Positions 18,590 to 29,818 of a DNA stretch of 64,000 nt are shown in pieces. Made by a program: the position numbers and the translations under genes. Numbering within the stretch: the first letter of the stretch is position 1; every line of letters begins with the position of its first letter. The stretch is from Azolla caroliniana. Taxonomy: Eukaryota; Polypodiophyta. The stretch is taken from NCBI GenBank assembly GCA_043228905.1, contig JBHGNT010000001.1:7936001-8000000 (forward strand). Direction: 5' to 3'. Below the pieces are notes generated by a model that saw nothing but the letters and a program-made list of their open reading frames with translations, was not told the origin of the DNA and searched no databases.

Positions 18590-19581
18590 GAAAAGGGTAG
18601 GTGAGCATTAAATGAGAAGAATGGTGCATCTTTTACTATAAAAAGGGGAGAGGAGAGCTCATTTTGGGGTTGGACATTTTGGTGTTTGAAGGTTTGGGGA
18701 GCTCAAATATTTCTTGATTTTAGGATTTCTTCTTCTACTACTACTACTTTGACTTTAGGATTATGAGAGAATGAGTATGGAGTGGAGTTGGACCACCTCC
18801 CCTTCACCTTCTTCTCTTCTTGTTTGGGTTTCTTCACTATCACTACGCCATCGTAACAATGTCATGGGGAATTCCGTCCACAAGGAGAAATCTCGCCGAA
18901 TGCGTGTGAACGAGGGTGTGTAAACATGCACATGAATTCGGTCTTTGTATAAAAATAATGTAAATAGGTATAGTATTAATAAGTACAAGGTAGAATGTAG
19001 TTAGGTACTTTAATGTCCCACGAAAAGAGAGGAATAAAGAGTGTGCTTGGGGAGGAAAACGAGGTGAGAATCGATGACAGAGGTTGTCTTAACGGCTGAT
19101 GTAACATCGGTCCTCCTCTCCTTGGATCTATAAAAAGGGAGGGGGGAAGACCGTTAAGGGGACCCATTGTTTTTTTGGAGGCTCATTGTTTCTGAGTGTG
19201 TGTGTGTTTGGAGGTCGAAGATCTGTCGTCGGCCGAGACCAATTGTATTTCACTGTCTAATCTAATATTATTGGTATTGTTGTATTCAACTCTTCTGGGT
19301 TTGCATCCCCTCGTCTGTTTTTGTCCCTTGGTGGTGTCGTTCTCGCATCCGTGCTCCGTTTAATCGTCATGTTAGAGGGCATGTGTGATCCATTTTTGGA
19401 AACCGACGACTATACCGGACCGGATACAAGTTTGTGAGCCCGTGCGCTCGGTTAGGAGAACCAACAACCGAGCCAATTAGTCATTCGAAGTCTCTCTGTC
19501 TCTCTCTCTCCTTCCGTCTCCTTAGTTCAAGGCCCCGGTGGTCCCGACCGATCCGACACGTACACTCAGATATCCACGACA
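18590..19581 (+). repeat. LTR-like segment(s), boundaries unclear
   Basis: Two TATA-like boxes (ACTATAAAAAGGGG near 18637 and TCTATAAAAAGGGA near 19126) are each followed by leader-like sequence. The right end GGTGGTCCCG...CGACA (about 19537-19581) resembles the end of the solo LTR at 7463-8124 (GGTGGTCCCG...CGACA). No matching left end or target duplication was found, so a degraded solo LTR is only a suggestion. Confidence 0.35.
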
Positions 19582-20660
19582 ATGGGTGGGCATGTTCAAG
19601 GAAAGAAGATGAAGTTCAATTCATTAGTCAAGGAAGGAAGCTCAAAGTGACATAGAGTACCCCACATCAACAAGAGGAAAGTTAGTGGTTGATCATAGAT
19701 GGGGTTGTTAAAGACCACAAACTTTGGATCCTCACTGATAGCTTAACCATACCTACCTTTTTAAAAACTTATTGTAATCCCCTTAAGGATCATTTTGTTA
19801 ACATTGTTGGAAACCCTTTTTGCGAAAGAGGATTTTCTTGTAAAAATAATATTGTGCCTTGGAATTAATCAAGTTTTATCTTACAAATAAGGTGCATTTA
19901 GCCTTAATTATGTTCTTAACAGTTCAATCACTTTCGTGAGAAGGAGAGGGACATCAAACCACAATGCCGATGGAGTGAGCCCTAAGCTCATGGCATGCCT
20001 CTACTCTAGCTAGCCTTTGAGTCCAACCAGCCCTCGACTCCAAGCTCACTAGAGTTGAGGATTCTCGCAAGCCCTTGACTCCAACAAGCCATCAAATCGG
20101 TTCAATTCCTCAATCCCAATAATGTTATTTCACATAAAAGGGAATTTACACGAGACAACTCACGAAGGGGTTTAAAGTCTTCTCTGACGACATGAAACCC
20201 TCCATTTAGGTTCCCATAGTCCCACTCAAGTAGCATGTCATGCACACCCCTTTACACAACTATGGGTTCAAGGGTAGAATAAACAAAAAAATGCAAAAAA
20301 GGGACTACCAGAAACATTTCGAAGTGTAAATGTATATGTTTATGAAAGAAAAGGCAAAAAGTAAATCGTCCAATGGTTAATGTTATAAATTGTATAAAAA
20401 AAAGGGTGACCATGAATCTTGGTATGTGTGTAAAATGGGTAGGTGGGCATCTATTGTAGTAGGTGGGCTACTTCTATCATTACAGAAGGAGGGGAGAGCT
20501 TCTTGGCATTTTTGCAAGGTGATTTGTGAGCTTCTCTTTCTTGAGATTTTGGTAGATGGTTTTCTTCTTCCTCACCATTTAGGGTAATTTTAGGTTTCTT
20601 GGTGTTAGAGTTTGAGAGTGGGTATGGCAACACTTTTTATGTAACTTCTTCCATATCTAG
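19582..20660. other. spacer, no gene seen
   Basis: No conserved peptide in any frame. The stretch at about 20430-20640 vaguely resembles 18590-18800 (GGGTAGGTG, GGAGAGCT, TTCTTGA...TTTAGG), so both may come from one repeat family. Confidence 0.45.
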
Positions 20661-20663
20661 CCC

Positions 20664-21258
20664 GTTGGTTTTAGGGTAACTTGGTTCCCACCAAAGGAGC
20701 ATGAAATGTGGAATTAAAGGGTTCGAGAAGGAGACAAATGACAGAGTCAATGCCACGATGGCAAAAGGCAATGTTGTTCATGATCTCAAGGCATGAATGA
20801 GGCTTTGCCTGAACAATGGGGGGGGAGAGTATCATAGAAGCGAGTCCATAGTATTTAATACTTCATTATATGAGCAGTGGTTTGATCCATAAGCACTCGA
20901 CCGTTGCATGAGCACCCATTGATTCCAAGAAGAGATTACACGAAGGCATTCCTTATGTAGGGTTGGTTTTAGGGTAACTTGGTTCCCACCAAAGGAGCAT
21001 AATAGGTGGAATTAAAGGGTTCGAGAAGGAGATAAATGAGAGAGTGAAAGCCACGATGACAAAAGGCAATGTCGCTCATGAGCTCGGGCCATGAATGAGG
21101 TAATGTGGGTTGCCTAAACAATGAGGGGGAGAGAGGATCATAGAAGTGGGTCCATAATATAAAAAACTGTATTATATGAGTGGTGATTTTATCCATAAGC
21201 ACTCGTTCATTGCATGAGCACTCATCCATTCCGAGAAGAGATTACACAAAGGGGAATC
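20664..21258 (+). repeat. tandem duplication, 298-bp period
   Basis: Two copies begin GTTGGTTTTAGGGTAACTTG at 20664 and 20962. Both contain CCACCAAAGGAGCAT, GGGTTCGAGAAGGAGA, GGCAAAAGGCAATGT-like blocks and AAGAGATTACAC. The copies differ by scattered substitutions and small indels. No coding content. Confidence 0.85.
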
Positions 21259-21259
21259 A

Positions 21260-24200
21260 TTGAAGGGAGACCATGAAGGGAACCCACAAAGGGGAAAATT
21301 CAAGAACTTCTCTAACAAAGGATTCCATAAAGGGCCCTAAGGCCACAAAAGAGTAAGCAATGCATGAAAGTTCTCGGGGGACATCATTGGAAGTACCTAT
21401 CTAACAACATAAAGTCTTCCTTTGTTTAAATCATTTGCGGTCGAACTTAAGTAGTACACACAAGTGTGGAACGTTTTTAGTTGTTGCTAAACATCACCAT
21501 AAGCATTGCAATATTTGAGATACTCAACATTGCATATAAAATGCAACACTAATGCCATCTTTTATATGGGATACTATCCTTCATACCTTTATAATCCTTT
21601 CTTCCATCCACTTATGTTTGTCAATTGACTTTTGATAAGCATCATTTGTTGAGATCATAGCCAATCTCCTATTTCGAACAAATGTCCAATCAAGTTCTTG
21701 AGGTCCCCCATCTAAATCATGAATTGCTTATACGGATAATATTCCTTTCAACTTATCCCAAATAAAGGTATAACCTCATGGAATACGAAATGTTGATCTT
21801 GTGAGCTCAAAAGGCCATTAATCTTCTTTCTGACACCAACATAGCATCCTTGATTGTTACCAAACTCAATCTAACCATCTGATTAAATTGAGCATTAAGA
21901 AATTGTTTATCTTCCCACCTCAACAACCTTGATGTCGCCAAAACCTCCATTTGTAATGAATTGGCACATTCCCTTTCTTGTGGAGGATACCATTGAACAA
22001 AATCCTACATACTTTGCCAAGATGCCAAAATGTATATCCTGAATATACACTAGCAAGTATTTGAACTCTACACCTATTGTACTAAGTCAATGGCCTTAAC
22101 TATGGCAGAACCCCTTTTATAACTATGGCTTGACTCCCTTTTTATTCATTTTCCACCTTCGGGCCCACCACATCACGATATTGATTCCCAAACTTTTTAA
22201 GGCTTAATTGGTTTGTCCAACAGTAAAACATTTACCGGTTTAGGTATCGGTTTGGTTCAAGTTTGAAAACTCCCAAACCGATTAAGGTTTAATTGGTTTT
22301 GTTTGGACAATGCCCAATCGGTTAAGCAACAACCAAACAATTGATGATTCCTAGAAGAGGGTGAGGTATGCCATATAGTTTTAAAGTGTTCAAGTAACTT
22401 TAGAGTCAAATGACAATATTTGTGAGGGAAAGGGAGGATAACATTTTCGTAACGTAATTGCCTTATAATTAATTGACGTTTATATTTTACTAAGTAGATA
22501 TAGAAGGCAATGTTAGGATTTAGGAAGACAAAAATGTACAATAAGTTAGTGGCCCAAGAGTGTAATGTCAAAGCAATTGAGCCCTTATGGTGTAGTTTGT
22601 ACTACAAAACTCAATTACCATGATTCCAAATATGAGTTATATATTAAAATATTGAGAGTATGTGCAATACATGTCTTTACGTCAAGACAATCAAAGTGCC
22701 CTAGTCATTTGGTGAAGCCAAACTTGAACTTGTCCAATGATGTGTACAATATTATCATGAAAAGTGTCCATTACACACAATTAATCAACAAGTAATAAAC
22801 AATATTTCAATTGTTACGCGTTATAATGTATTATACCAATGCACATGTGGATATCTTCATGAAAAGAAGTTTGCCCAAGTTAGAGGTTGGGATGATTCCA
22901 TACCTCATGATAGGTGATCCTTTGGTGCAAATGAAGAACCTACTAAGAAATGCACAATACCTTGTTGTTGAAAACCATGAGGTGGTAATAGAATGTATAT
23001 CCTAGAAATATTACATCAATGACATTAGGAAGTCTCAACTCCAAATTAGACATTGTGGGAGATGCCATATCATTAATCTCCATTGAGGAGTAGTTAATCT
23101 ATGTTGAGTAGTTCTATTTTTTGGTAGATATGTTAATGGAAGATTTTGGTAAGATGATTCCATAGCACTATCAATCTATCAATTTGAAGTTGTGTTTTGT
23201 GATTTATTACCTTTTTATCAAAAGCAACACCAGAAGTACCCTAATTGTGGTTTTGTTCGTGTTATTTGTGAGCGAACCATTTGAGAATTTTCTAAATGCG
23301 TAAAAACCCAACCTTGGGTCCAACTTCAATTTATTGCCAAAAATATCCTTCGTTTATCAATTCATGATTTGTAAGAACTTCGTACAGAAACAAGGGTGGA
23401 GACTAAACTATAACTTGCTTGAGGAGGTTAAATCTACGCTAATTTCTATACACAAACTAGGTCCACTTGGAATTTCTCAAATTCTTGTTGGCCATTCTCC
23501 TCTACTCTTACCACCTTATGAAATCCTCTACTCTTCCATCCATGTGTACCACTCTTACCATCTTCTCTCTTGGGCTCATGTTGATACCCCTACCATCTTC
23601 TTCTTTTTCTTTTTCTTCTTCTTCTTCATCTTCTCCTCATTCTTCATACCTTAAAATATAAATTATAATAATTATATTTCTTTGGCACTAACATAGCCAA
23701 TATTGTTTTCTTGAACTATCTTGAATCTTATATTATAACAGCCTAGGTACCAACCATGGTTCTCTTTTATAATTGAACGAAATGTTCCGCTCACGCCCAC
23801 TTTCCACTTGACTAGTCAACTTCAGCAAACTAGACATCAAACATGTTTCCTACATGGCACACCTCTATGTCAATTATGTACTCGAGTCATCATTAGCGAT
23901 CTAAACAATTTTGTTGATCTAGAACAATGCACACCATGATTTTAGAAGCAAGATCCACAATTCAATGGATTGAAAATTTATTATCATTTCACTTTATTGC
24001 AATAAACATTTGAAGTTACCGTCTTGTTTGTTAACTTGCTTACTTTAAATTGTTGATATAAAACAAAATAATGTCTTTTTAGTACAATTTGATTTGGGCA
24101 TTACGCCTCCTAATCCCCACCCATTTGATTAGATGTTGATAATGAAGGAAATTTTGTTTCTAATCCTTATCCCATGGTACAAGTATCTTTTTTTTTAAAT

Positions 24201-24480
24201 ATATTTCTAGCATGCACAAGGACACATAATCAATAGAACATCTATTTCAAATTGGTATCTTGTCACATGTGAATAATTAGGCAAGAGTTATACATTTGCA
24301 CATAAACCAACAACACTTCTATCTAAATCCCCATCACCGTAGTCAATGTCTGCCCTTTGTGAATAGTGCAATTATTTAAATTTCTTTAACTAATCCCCAT
24401 GTGCATAATAATTTGTCCTATTTCTTAGCCCATATGTGCATAAAATCAATGCTTCCAATATGAAACATTGAAAGCACATA
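21260..24480. other. AT-rich spacer, no gene seen
   Basis: No protein family recognised. A C+T microsatellite-like run (TTCTTC and TTTTTC) lies at about 23600-23640. A GGTTTAATTGG / CCAATTAA-like inverted pair at about 22195-22330 could be an old MITE but lacks clear ends. Confidence 0.5.
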
Positions 24481-25005
24481 CTTCTTTTCTTTTCCAAAAA
24501 AGAATATACTCCATTAATTAAATATATCCATCTGTACACAACTTTAGTCCCCTTTTCGTGTAGTCCTTCCCTAAATTTTCGTATCATCCTTAGCTCCTTT
24601 AAAGTTTTTCCCCTGTGTTGGTTGTACAAAAGCTCACCGCCAGATGTCTACTTACATCTAGGCGACATCTCATATTTATCTTACACTTTCGCATATGTCT
24701 CTAGCCGATCTATACCTGGTTATATCTATTTACTAGTTATCCACCCACTTTCCATGCATATCATCTGCATTCAATAGCCCACATGCCTATTCTCTATGTA
24801 TCTCACCTCATTCACGCCCCTCTTTCAACTGATGGGAGGGAGGAACAACCATCTGGGTACCACATACTGCCATTGCATATCCATTCCATTTTTTGCAGCC
24901 ATCGATGTATGTAGTACACCAACATTTTCTGACATTCAACATCATTAGTTCAAAATCATCATTTGTTCCATCAATCTGCTCATATTGCGCCCTCAATGAA
25001 AGCAC
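24480..25005 (-). mobile_element. diverged LINE 3' end, minus strand
   Basis: Reading leftward on the minus strand: LRAQYEQIDG aligns with LRGEFESLQG of LINE-C, then WQYVVPRWLFLPP aligns with the WNYQPPRWLFPP end motif (about 24825-24865). The piece finishes with TTAATGGAGTATATTCTTTTTTGGAAAA (about 24489-24516), the shared LINE tail. It is old and broken; the left end is uncertain. Confidence 0.6.
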
Positions 25006-25009
25006 ATAC

Positions 25010-25915
25010 TTCTTTAGAAATCACATGTTATCACATGCTACATCTAATCCATACGCACTCATCATAGTTTGGGACACTTTTATGTCTTTCTACAAAGCAA
25101 TTGTTTGACTTATCCAATCCAAGATTGCATCAATTGACAACTACATGTTTATCACCTTCTACAAGTCATATAGTTTATAATAAATTCCATGTTCCTATAG
25201 TCTATTCTAATCTAGTGAACAAAATCAACAAATACTAATATGATTGCTAGATTGTATCAATTTGCAACAAACTACCAAATTATTTGAACTAGTCTAACTA
25301 TTTCCACTTAATAGTTGTTGCAGATACCATAATAATCCCTAAGGTTTGACGTGGAGACCACATTGTAATAAATATATGGTACTTTATTATGCTTTATCCA
25401 TATGGTCACATGCTATTAGATCATATTTATAACCCAAGCATATGTTCAATCTATGCTAAACGCTTCCATCTCCGAAATCCTCGTTGTTTAACTATTACTT
25501 CCATATATGTAGTCACTCAATTGCATGGAGTCGAAAGACAACGATTAACCTTCATCCAACAATGGTCATCCTCTCCCATTATTTTATAACTAATGGAAGG
25601 AGTTTTTTTCGGAAAAAAAATAAGAATTTCCAACCTCTAGTTTGCAAATCATAAAGTAAAAAATGTACTACAGTACTAGATCAACTTTGGAATCACATGC
25701 CATTATAGGGATGCTCCTCATTCACATCGATACTCAACCGAAAATATTTCGTATTTTGACTTATGTGCTACATTTATATTTTGTGAGTGGATTTCTAATT
25801 ATTGTGTAATCATCAAGAAGTATTGACATTAAATCATAAGTTTCGTAATACTGACACATGATTTCGGAAAGTATGAAAATTGTCATTCACGTAATTTTGG
25901 ATTTATATGATTGGA
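25010..25915. other. spacer, no gene seen
   Basis: AT-rich with unsupported short frames. One LINE-like tail motif (TAACTAATGGAAGGAG, T-run, CGGAAAA) occurs at about 25587-25620 without recognisable upstream LINE sequence. Confidence 0.45.
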
Positions 25916-25918
25916 AAT

Positions 25919-26060
25919 GTATGTATGTATGTATGTATGCAGGTAGGTATGTATGTATAAGAAATTATTTTCTAATTTTGTTGAGTTGTGTGTATGTAGG
26001 TAGGTAGGTAGGTATGTATGTCTGCATGTATAAGAAATTATTTTCTAATTTTGTTGAGCT
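25919..26060 (+). repeat. (GTAT)n/(GTAG)n with ~74-bp duplication
   Basis: Two units each made of a GTAT/GTAG run followed by AAGAAATTATTTTCTAATTT and TGTTGAG. Confidence 0.85.
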
Positions 26061-27360
26061 TAGAAAGTGTGACAGTTATTTTTATTAAGCTGGACATTTT
26101 GATTTGCTCATTAAAGTATTTGTTCGGGGTGGACTTTATAACGTGAGATACAGATTGTAGCCGTGTAACCTATAGTTTTCCCCTTTTGAAATGCATACAA
26201 ATTACTTTTGTGCGATTTCTTTCTCTTGATACCTTCCTATCGAGTTTACAAGGTGTGTAAAAGTTTTATGTGTGGGTAAAAATCAAAATAAGGAACCTTA
26301 TGAACTTATTAAAATAGAGATTTCGAAGAAACTCTAAAACATGTACGCATGAACCTTTGACAATTATTGCTTGTCACTCTTTATTTCAATTGTCAAGATT
26401 AGATGAAAATTTGAGAAACTTTCCTCGAACTAAAGTAGGAAGTTTACAAAATCTTCGAAAATTAGTCATTTGGTGATAATTGCTTTCTCATCTCTCACTA
26501 GAAATTTTGGAATTGCAAGAGAATTGGCAAATGAAACTCAGTAAATTTAATATTAAATTATGTAACAAATCATCCGGTGTGTACAACCTTTACATGAGCA
26601 AACATAAACTTTTTACAAAAATACACGTTCCCTTACAAAGTATCTTGATCACTCACGTGCTTTATAAATTATGACATAGTTCAATGATATGAAAAATCCT
26701 AATGTCCTTTCTTTCCTACATACTACATAGAAATAGTTGATTCTCTACATGTAACCTTGTTGCCAACCCATTATTTGACCAAAAGAGAAGCGCATACATC
26801 TAACTTTGAATACTATGTGAAGAATTCCTAGGAAACATGTTCGTGTGTGGATTAAACTTGGTGCTTTACGAAATGTGGCTATTGCTTGTGCTTGTGTTGT
26901 TCTTGACAAACACTTTCATATTGATTGGTTCTAACATGCTTCTGTGCGCAACAACTGTATGTGCATTTGACATACGCACATGCAAAAAAGTGCATGGTTT
27001 GACTTGACCTAGTTTTACAGATATCGATTGCATCGGTGTTCAATAAAAGCTAAACGGTCGAGTTTCCTTTTTATATCCTTAAATATTGGGCGAGTGCTCT
27101 CATTTTTTCCACATATCCAGTTGCACAAGCAAGGTGGGTGATGATGCCCTTTTTCTTCTTCTTCTTCTTCTTCTTTTGTTTTCTACTTGAAGAGGATATC
27201 TAGACATTGTATGTCCCTTGGCACAACAAAGCACATGTATGTATGTAGAGAGAGCCAGACAATGACAAAAAGAAGAAGATGAAGGAATAACAACTTGTAC
27301 ACACATGTAATAGGATAATGTTAAGACCACTATTTGTAAGTTGACTATGTCCCACATAGA
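26061..27360. other. spacer upstream of the PADRE gene
   Basis: No coding motif. A TTC run (about 27147-27173) is the only low-complexity feature. The last few hundred bases probably include the promoter of the gene at 27449. Confidence 0.5.
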
Positions 27361-27378
27361 GAAGTTCTATATGTGAAC

Positions 27379-27387
27379 TATATAAAG
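27379..27387 (+). promoter_or_regulatory. TATA box of the PADRE gene
   Basis: TATATAAAG about 70 bp before the ATG at 27449, with a G/A-rich leader between, fits a short 5' UTR. Confidence 0.6.
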
Positions 27388-27448
27388 ATCCCTTTCTTGT
27401 AAATCCTTCAAAACCACAGGAAAGACAAAGGGGGAGAGAGTAAAGAAA

Positions 27449-28366
27449 ATGGGCAATTGCCATGCTATACCTTTAACCAGCCAAACTGTAAGTTCAGCCA
27501 CCTTAAGTAGAAGTAGGAGAAGGAGAAGGAGAAGAAGCATTCTCAAGAGGCAGAGGCATGATGACAATGTCTCATTACCTTCTTCTTGTTCAATAACATC
27601 TCCCACCACCACATTGGAGGAATTAAGAAGAATAAAGGTTGTGAACATGGGTGATGGGAGCATCTTAGATATCCCTAACCCCATCCCTGTCTCCCACATC
27701 AATGACCAAAACCCTAATTTCCTCCTCTGCGAATCCACGTCCCTCCGTGTCGGGAACCGGCCTTGCCCGCTTCGTCCGGCCGCCCATCTCGCCCCTGGAC
27801 ATCTATATGTCCTCCTCCCGCTCTCCGCCTTCCAAAGGCCGCTCGCTTGGTCGTACCTCGATGCCCTCGCCTCACTAATAGATCCCCCGGCCCGGCCCCC
27901 CCAGGCTCATAGGCCTTGTCACCGCCGGCAGGTTTTTCCGCTTCCCGCCTCTGAATCATCTCATCATCAAGCTCTCCCTCCTCCCTCTGAATCATCATCA
28001 TCTGCTTCTTTCAACATATGGTCCTGCGATATCACCACCAGCCGAGACTCAGACACCGACACCGACACATCTCTACGGTTCCACGTCTCCATTGACTCTG
28101 GCACCGATGATGCGTCTCGATTGCTTGGCATGATGGGCCCTGATATCACCATGAACTTGCCTTGTTCCTCCACCATTGTGTTTGGAAACTCGAATACATT
28201 GCTGTTAGATGCATCTCATCCCTTCAATGTCTGTGAAGATTCTAAGGATGCACTATCTCGCTACATTGAGCAACTCATCGAGCGCGGGAATTCGTGGATG
28301 CCCAAGCTCGACACAGTCGAAGAAGAAGGCGACCAATTAAAGCCAAATTATGAACAAGATAACTAA
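27449..28366 (+). CDS. PADRE (DUF4228) domain protein
   Basis: 305 residues, one exon. The start MGNC is the typical beginning of this plant family and a candidate N-myristoylation site (Gly2) with a palmitoylatable Cys4, suggesting membrane attachment. The PADRE core is at about residues 61-130: a short strand (IKVVNMGDGSI), LRVGNRPCPLRPAAHL, then PGHLYVLLPLS. A basic run of seven Arg (23-29) precedes the core; the C-terminal half is rich in Ser, Pro and Asp (DTDTDT) and looks disordered. Members of the family respond to pathogens and abiotic stress; the biochemical role is not known. The middle of the gene is much GC-richer than its surroundings. A candidate poly(A) signal AATAAA is at 28566-28571. 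The protein is longer than usual for the family (often 150-250 residues). Confidence 0.72.
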   Translation: MGNCHAIPLTSQTVSSATLSRSRRRRRRRSILKRQRHDDNVSLPSSCSITSPTTTLEELRRIKVVNMGDGSILDIPNPIPVSHINDQNPNFLLCESTSLRVGNRPCPLRPAAHLAPGHLYVLLPLSAFQRPLAWSYLDALASLIDPPARPPQAHRPCHRRQVFPLPASESSHHQALPPPSESSSSASFNIWSCDITTSRDSDTDTDTSLRFHVSIDSGTDDASRLLGMMGPDITMNLPCSSTIVFGNSNTLLLDASHPFNVCEDSKDALSRYIEQLIERGNSWMPKLDTVEEEGDQLKPNYEQDN

Positions 28367-28565
28367 TTCCAAGGGATAATGTCCTAATTTAAAGATAACT
28401 CATACTTGGTCGCACTTTAAAAAAAAACAAGCCAAATTTGCAGTGAACCATATATACATTGATACTGACATTTAAAAGCCATTCCAATTTCAATATATTC
28501 TCCCAAAATTTTGGGATACAAAGAAATAGCTTGAAAATTCTTATTGTAGGCTCCCTTATTTGTAT

Positions 28566-28571
28566 AATAAA
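28566..28571 (+). terminator. candidate poly(A) signal of the PADRE gene
   Basis: AATAAA, 200 bp after the stop codon. Confidence 0.4.
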
Positions 28572-29374
28572 TCAATACAATTGGGATGCAGATGCCCCCA
28601 TATATTCTTTCCAAATTCCCACAATTAAAGAAGCTTTTAAGAAAAACGTAACCCCGTTAATTATAAATACAAATATATATTTTGCCCATAATTTAACTTA
28701 GTTCGTTGATACTAATCTTGTCTGTTTTTATGCTAATTCTGTCTTCATGAGTGTTTTTCACTGATTGATCATGTCATATGGCCATCTGCAGCAGCTTAAA
28801 CTTTGAAATAATTCTTTTCTTATAACATTTAGATGGATTTCTAACGAATTCCCAATGAAGAGGTCCAAGGAATGGTATTTAAATCGGCACATAGAAGAAG
28901 TATGTCCCCCACAAATGTCTGATGTAGGCATTCATAAAAAAAGAGTGAGAGGATGCAATTCGCAAAAAACTAGAGAAATCCCTCAATCTCCATGATTAAC
29001 TAGGCCATCCAAGAGATTTCACCACCCATAACTAACTAAGCCATCCATCTGGATTGTAAGATAGTTTTGAGTTAGGTAAACAAGGGAGTGCAAAATTATA
29101 GTTTTGTTTTCATTTTTCTTGCATACACTAACCATCCATCATAGACCTGGGGTGTACCTGTGTATCTGCTCACAAGTGCATGAATAGGTGTGGATTCAAA
29201 ACTGTCCTGTTATTCAACTTGCTTAGTGAACCATGATAGCCTAATGGTGCATATAATATATGAAATGTGGTATCTGAAAATGTGCTCCCTGGTCTTCTTT
29301 TTCAACTTGCTTGAGTACACCAACCAGCATAGACTGATAATGTAGACATGTGCAGGGTTATGTGTGCCTTCCAA
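28572..29374. other. intergenic space between two convergent genes
   Basis: AT-rich, no gene seen. Confidence 0.5.
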
Positions 29375-29526
29375 CCAAACACACTTTAACACATATTGCT
29401 TTTGTCTATAACAGATTTTGCTTCCTCGATATATATAGACATGTTCTGCCCCAAACACACTTTAACACATATTGCTTTTGTCTATAACAGATTTTGCTTC
29501 CTCGATATATATAGACATGTTCTGCC
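29375..29526 (+). repeat. perfect tandem duplication, 76-bp period
   Basis: Units 29375-29450 and 29451-29526 are identical in all 76 bases. The array is about 290 bp downstream of the stop of the minus-strand gene and may overlap its 3' UTR. Confidence 0.95.
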
Positions 29527-29818
29527 TTGTTGGATCGTTAAACGTTTATTTGAGATTTTTCCCATTCCCACATATGTCAGAAGGATATTTCTTGATCCAG
29601 CATGTAAATATATCATGTTTTGGATGTCTATACGTAATTGTAAAATATTTTAATCCATGTTGCAAATTTTCTGTTGATTCATCCAATATCAGTCAAAGCC
29701 ACATGATATTATCAACAACGTTTAAAGATGATTGAAAACTTGTTTCTGACAAATTGTTTTATATCGCTACACATTTTTCTTTCATCAGTTGGATGGTTTA
29801 TCTCGACATTATTTTCCT

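Noticed and set aside
18590-19581. A complete solo LTR
   Set aside because: The right end resembles another LTR but I could not find a matching left end or a target duplication; kept only as a low-confidence repeat.
22195-22350. Old MITE with GGTTTAATTGG ends
   Set aside because: Inverted similarity is weak and there is no target duplication.
25587-25620. LINE-C family tail
   Set aside because: Only about 35 bases match (TAACTAATGGAAGGAG and the A run) and nothing upstream; could be chance.
27714-28001. Minus-strand 95-residue frame inside the PADRE gene
   Set aside because: Arg/Gly-rich shadow of the GC-rich coding part.
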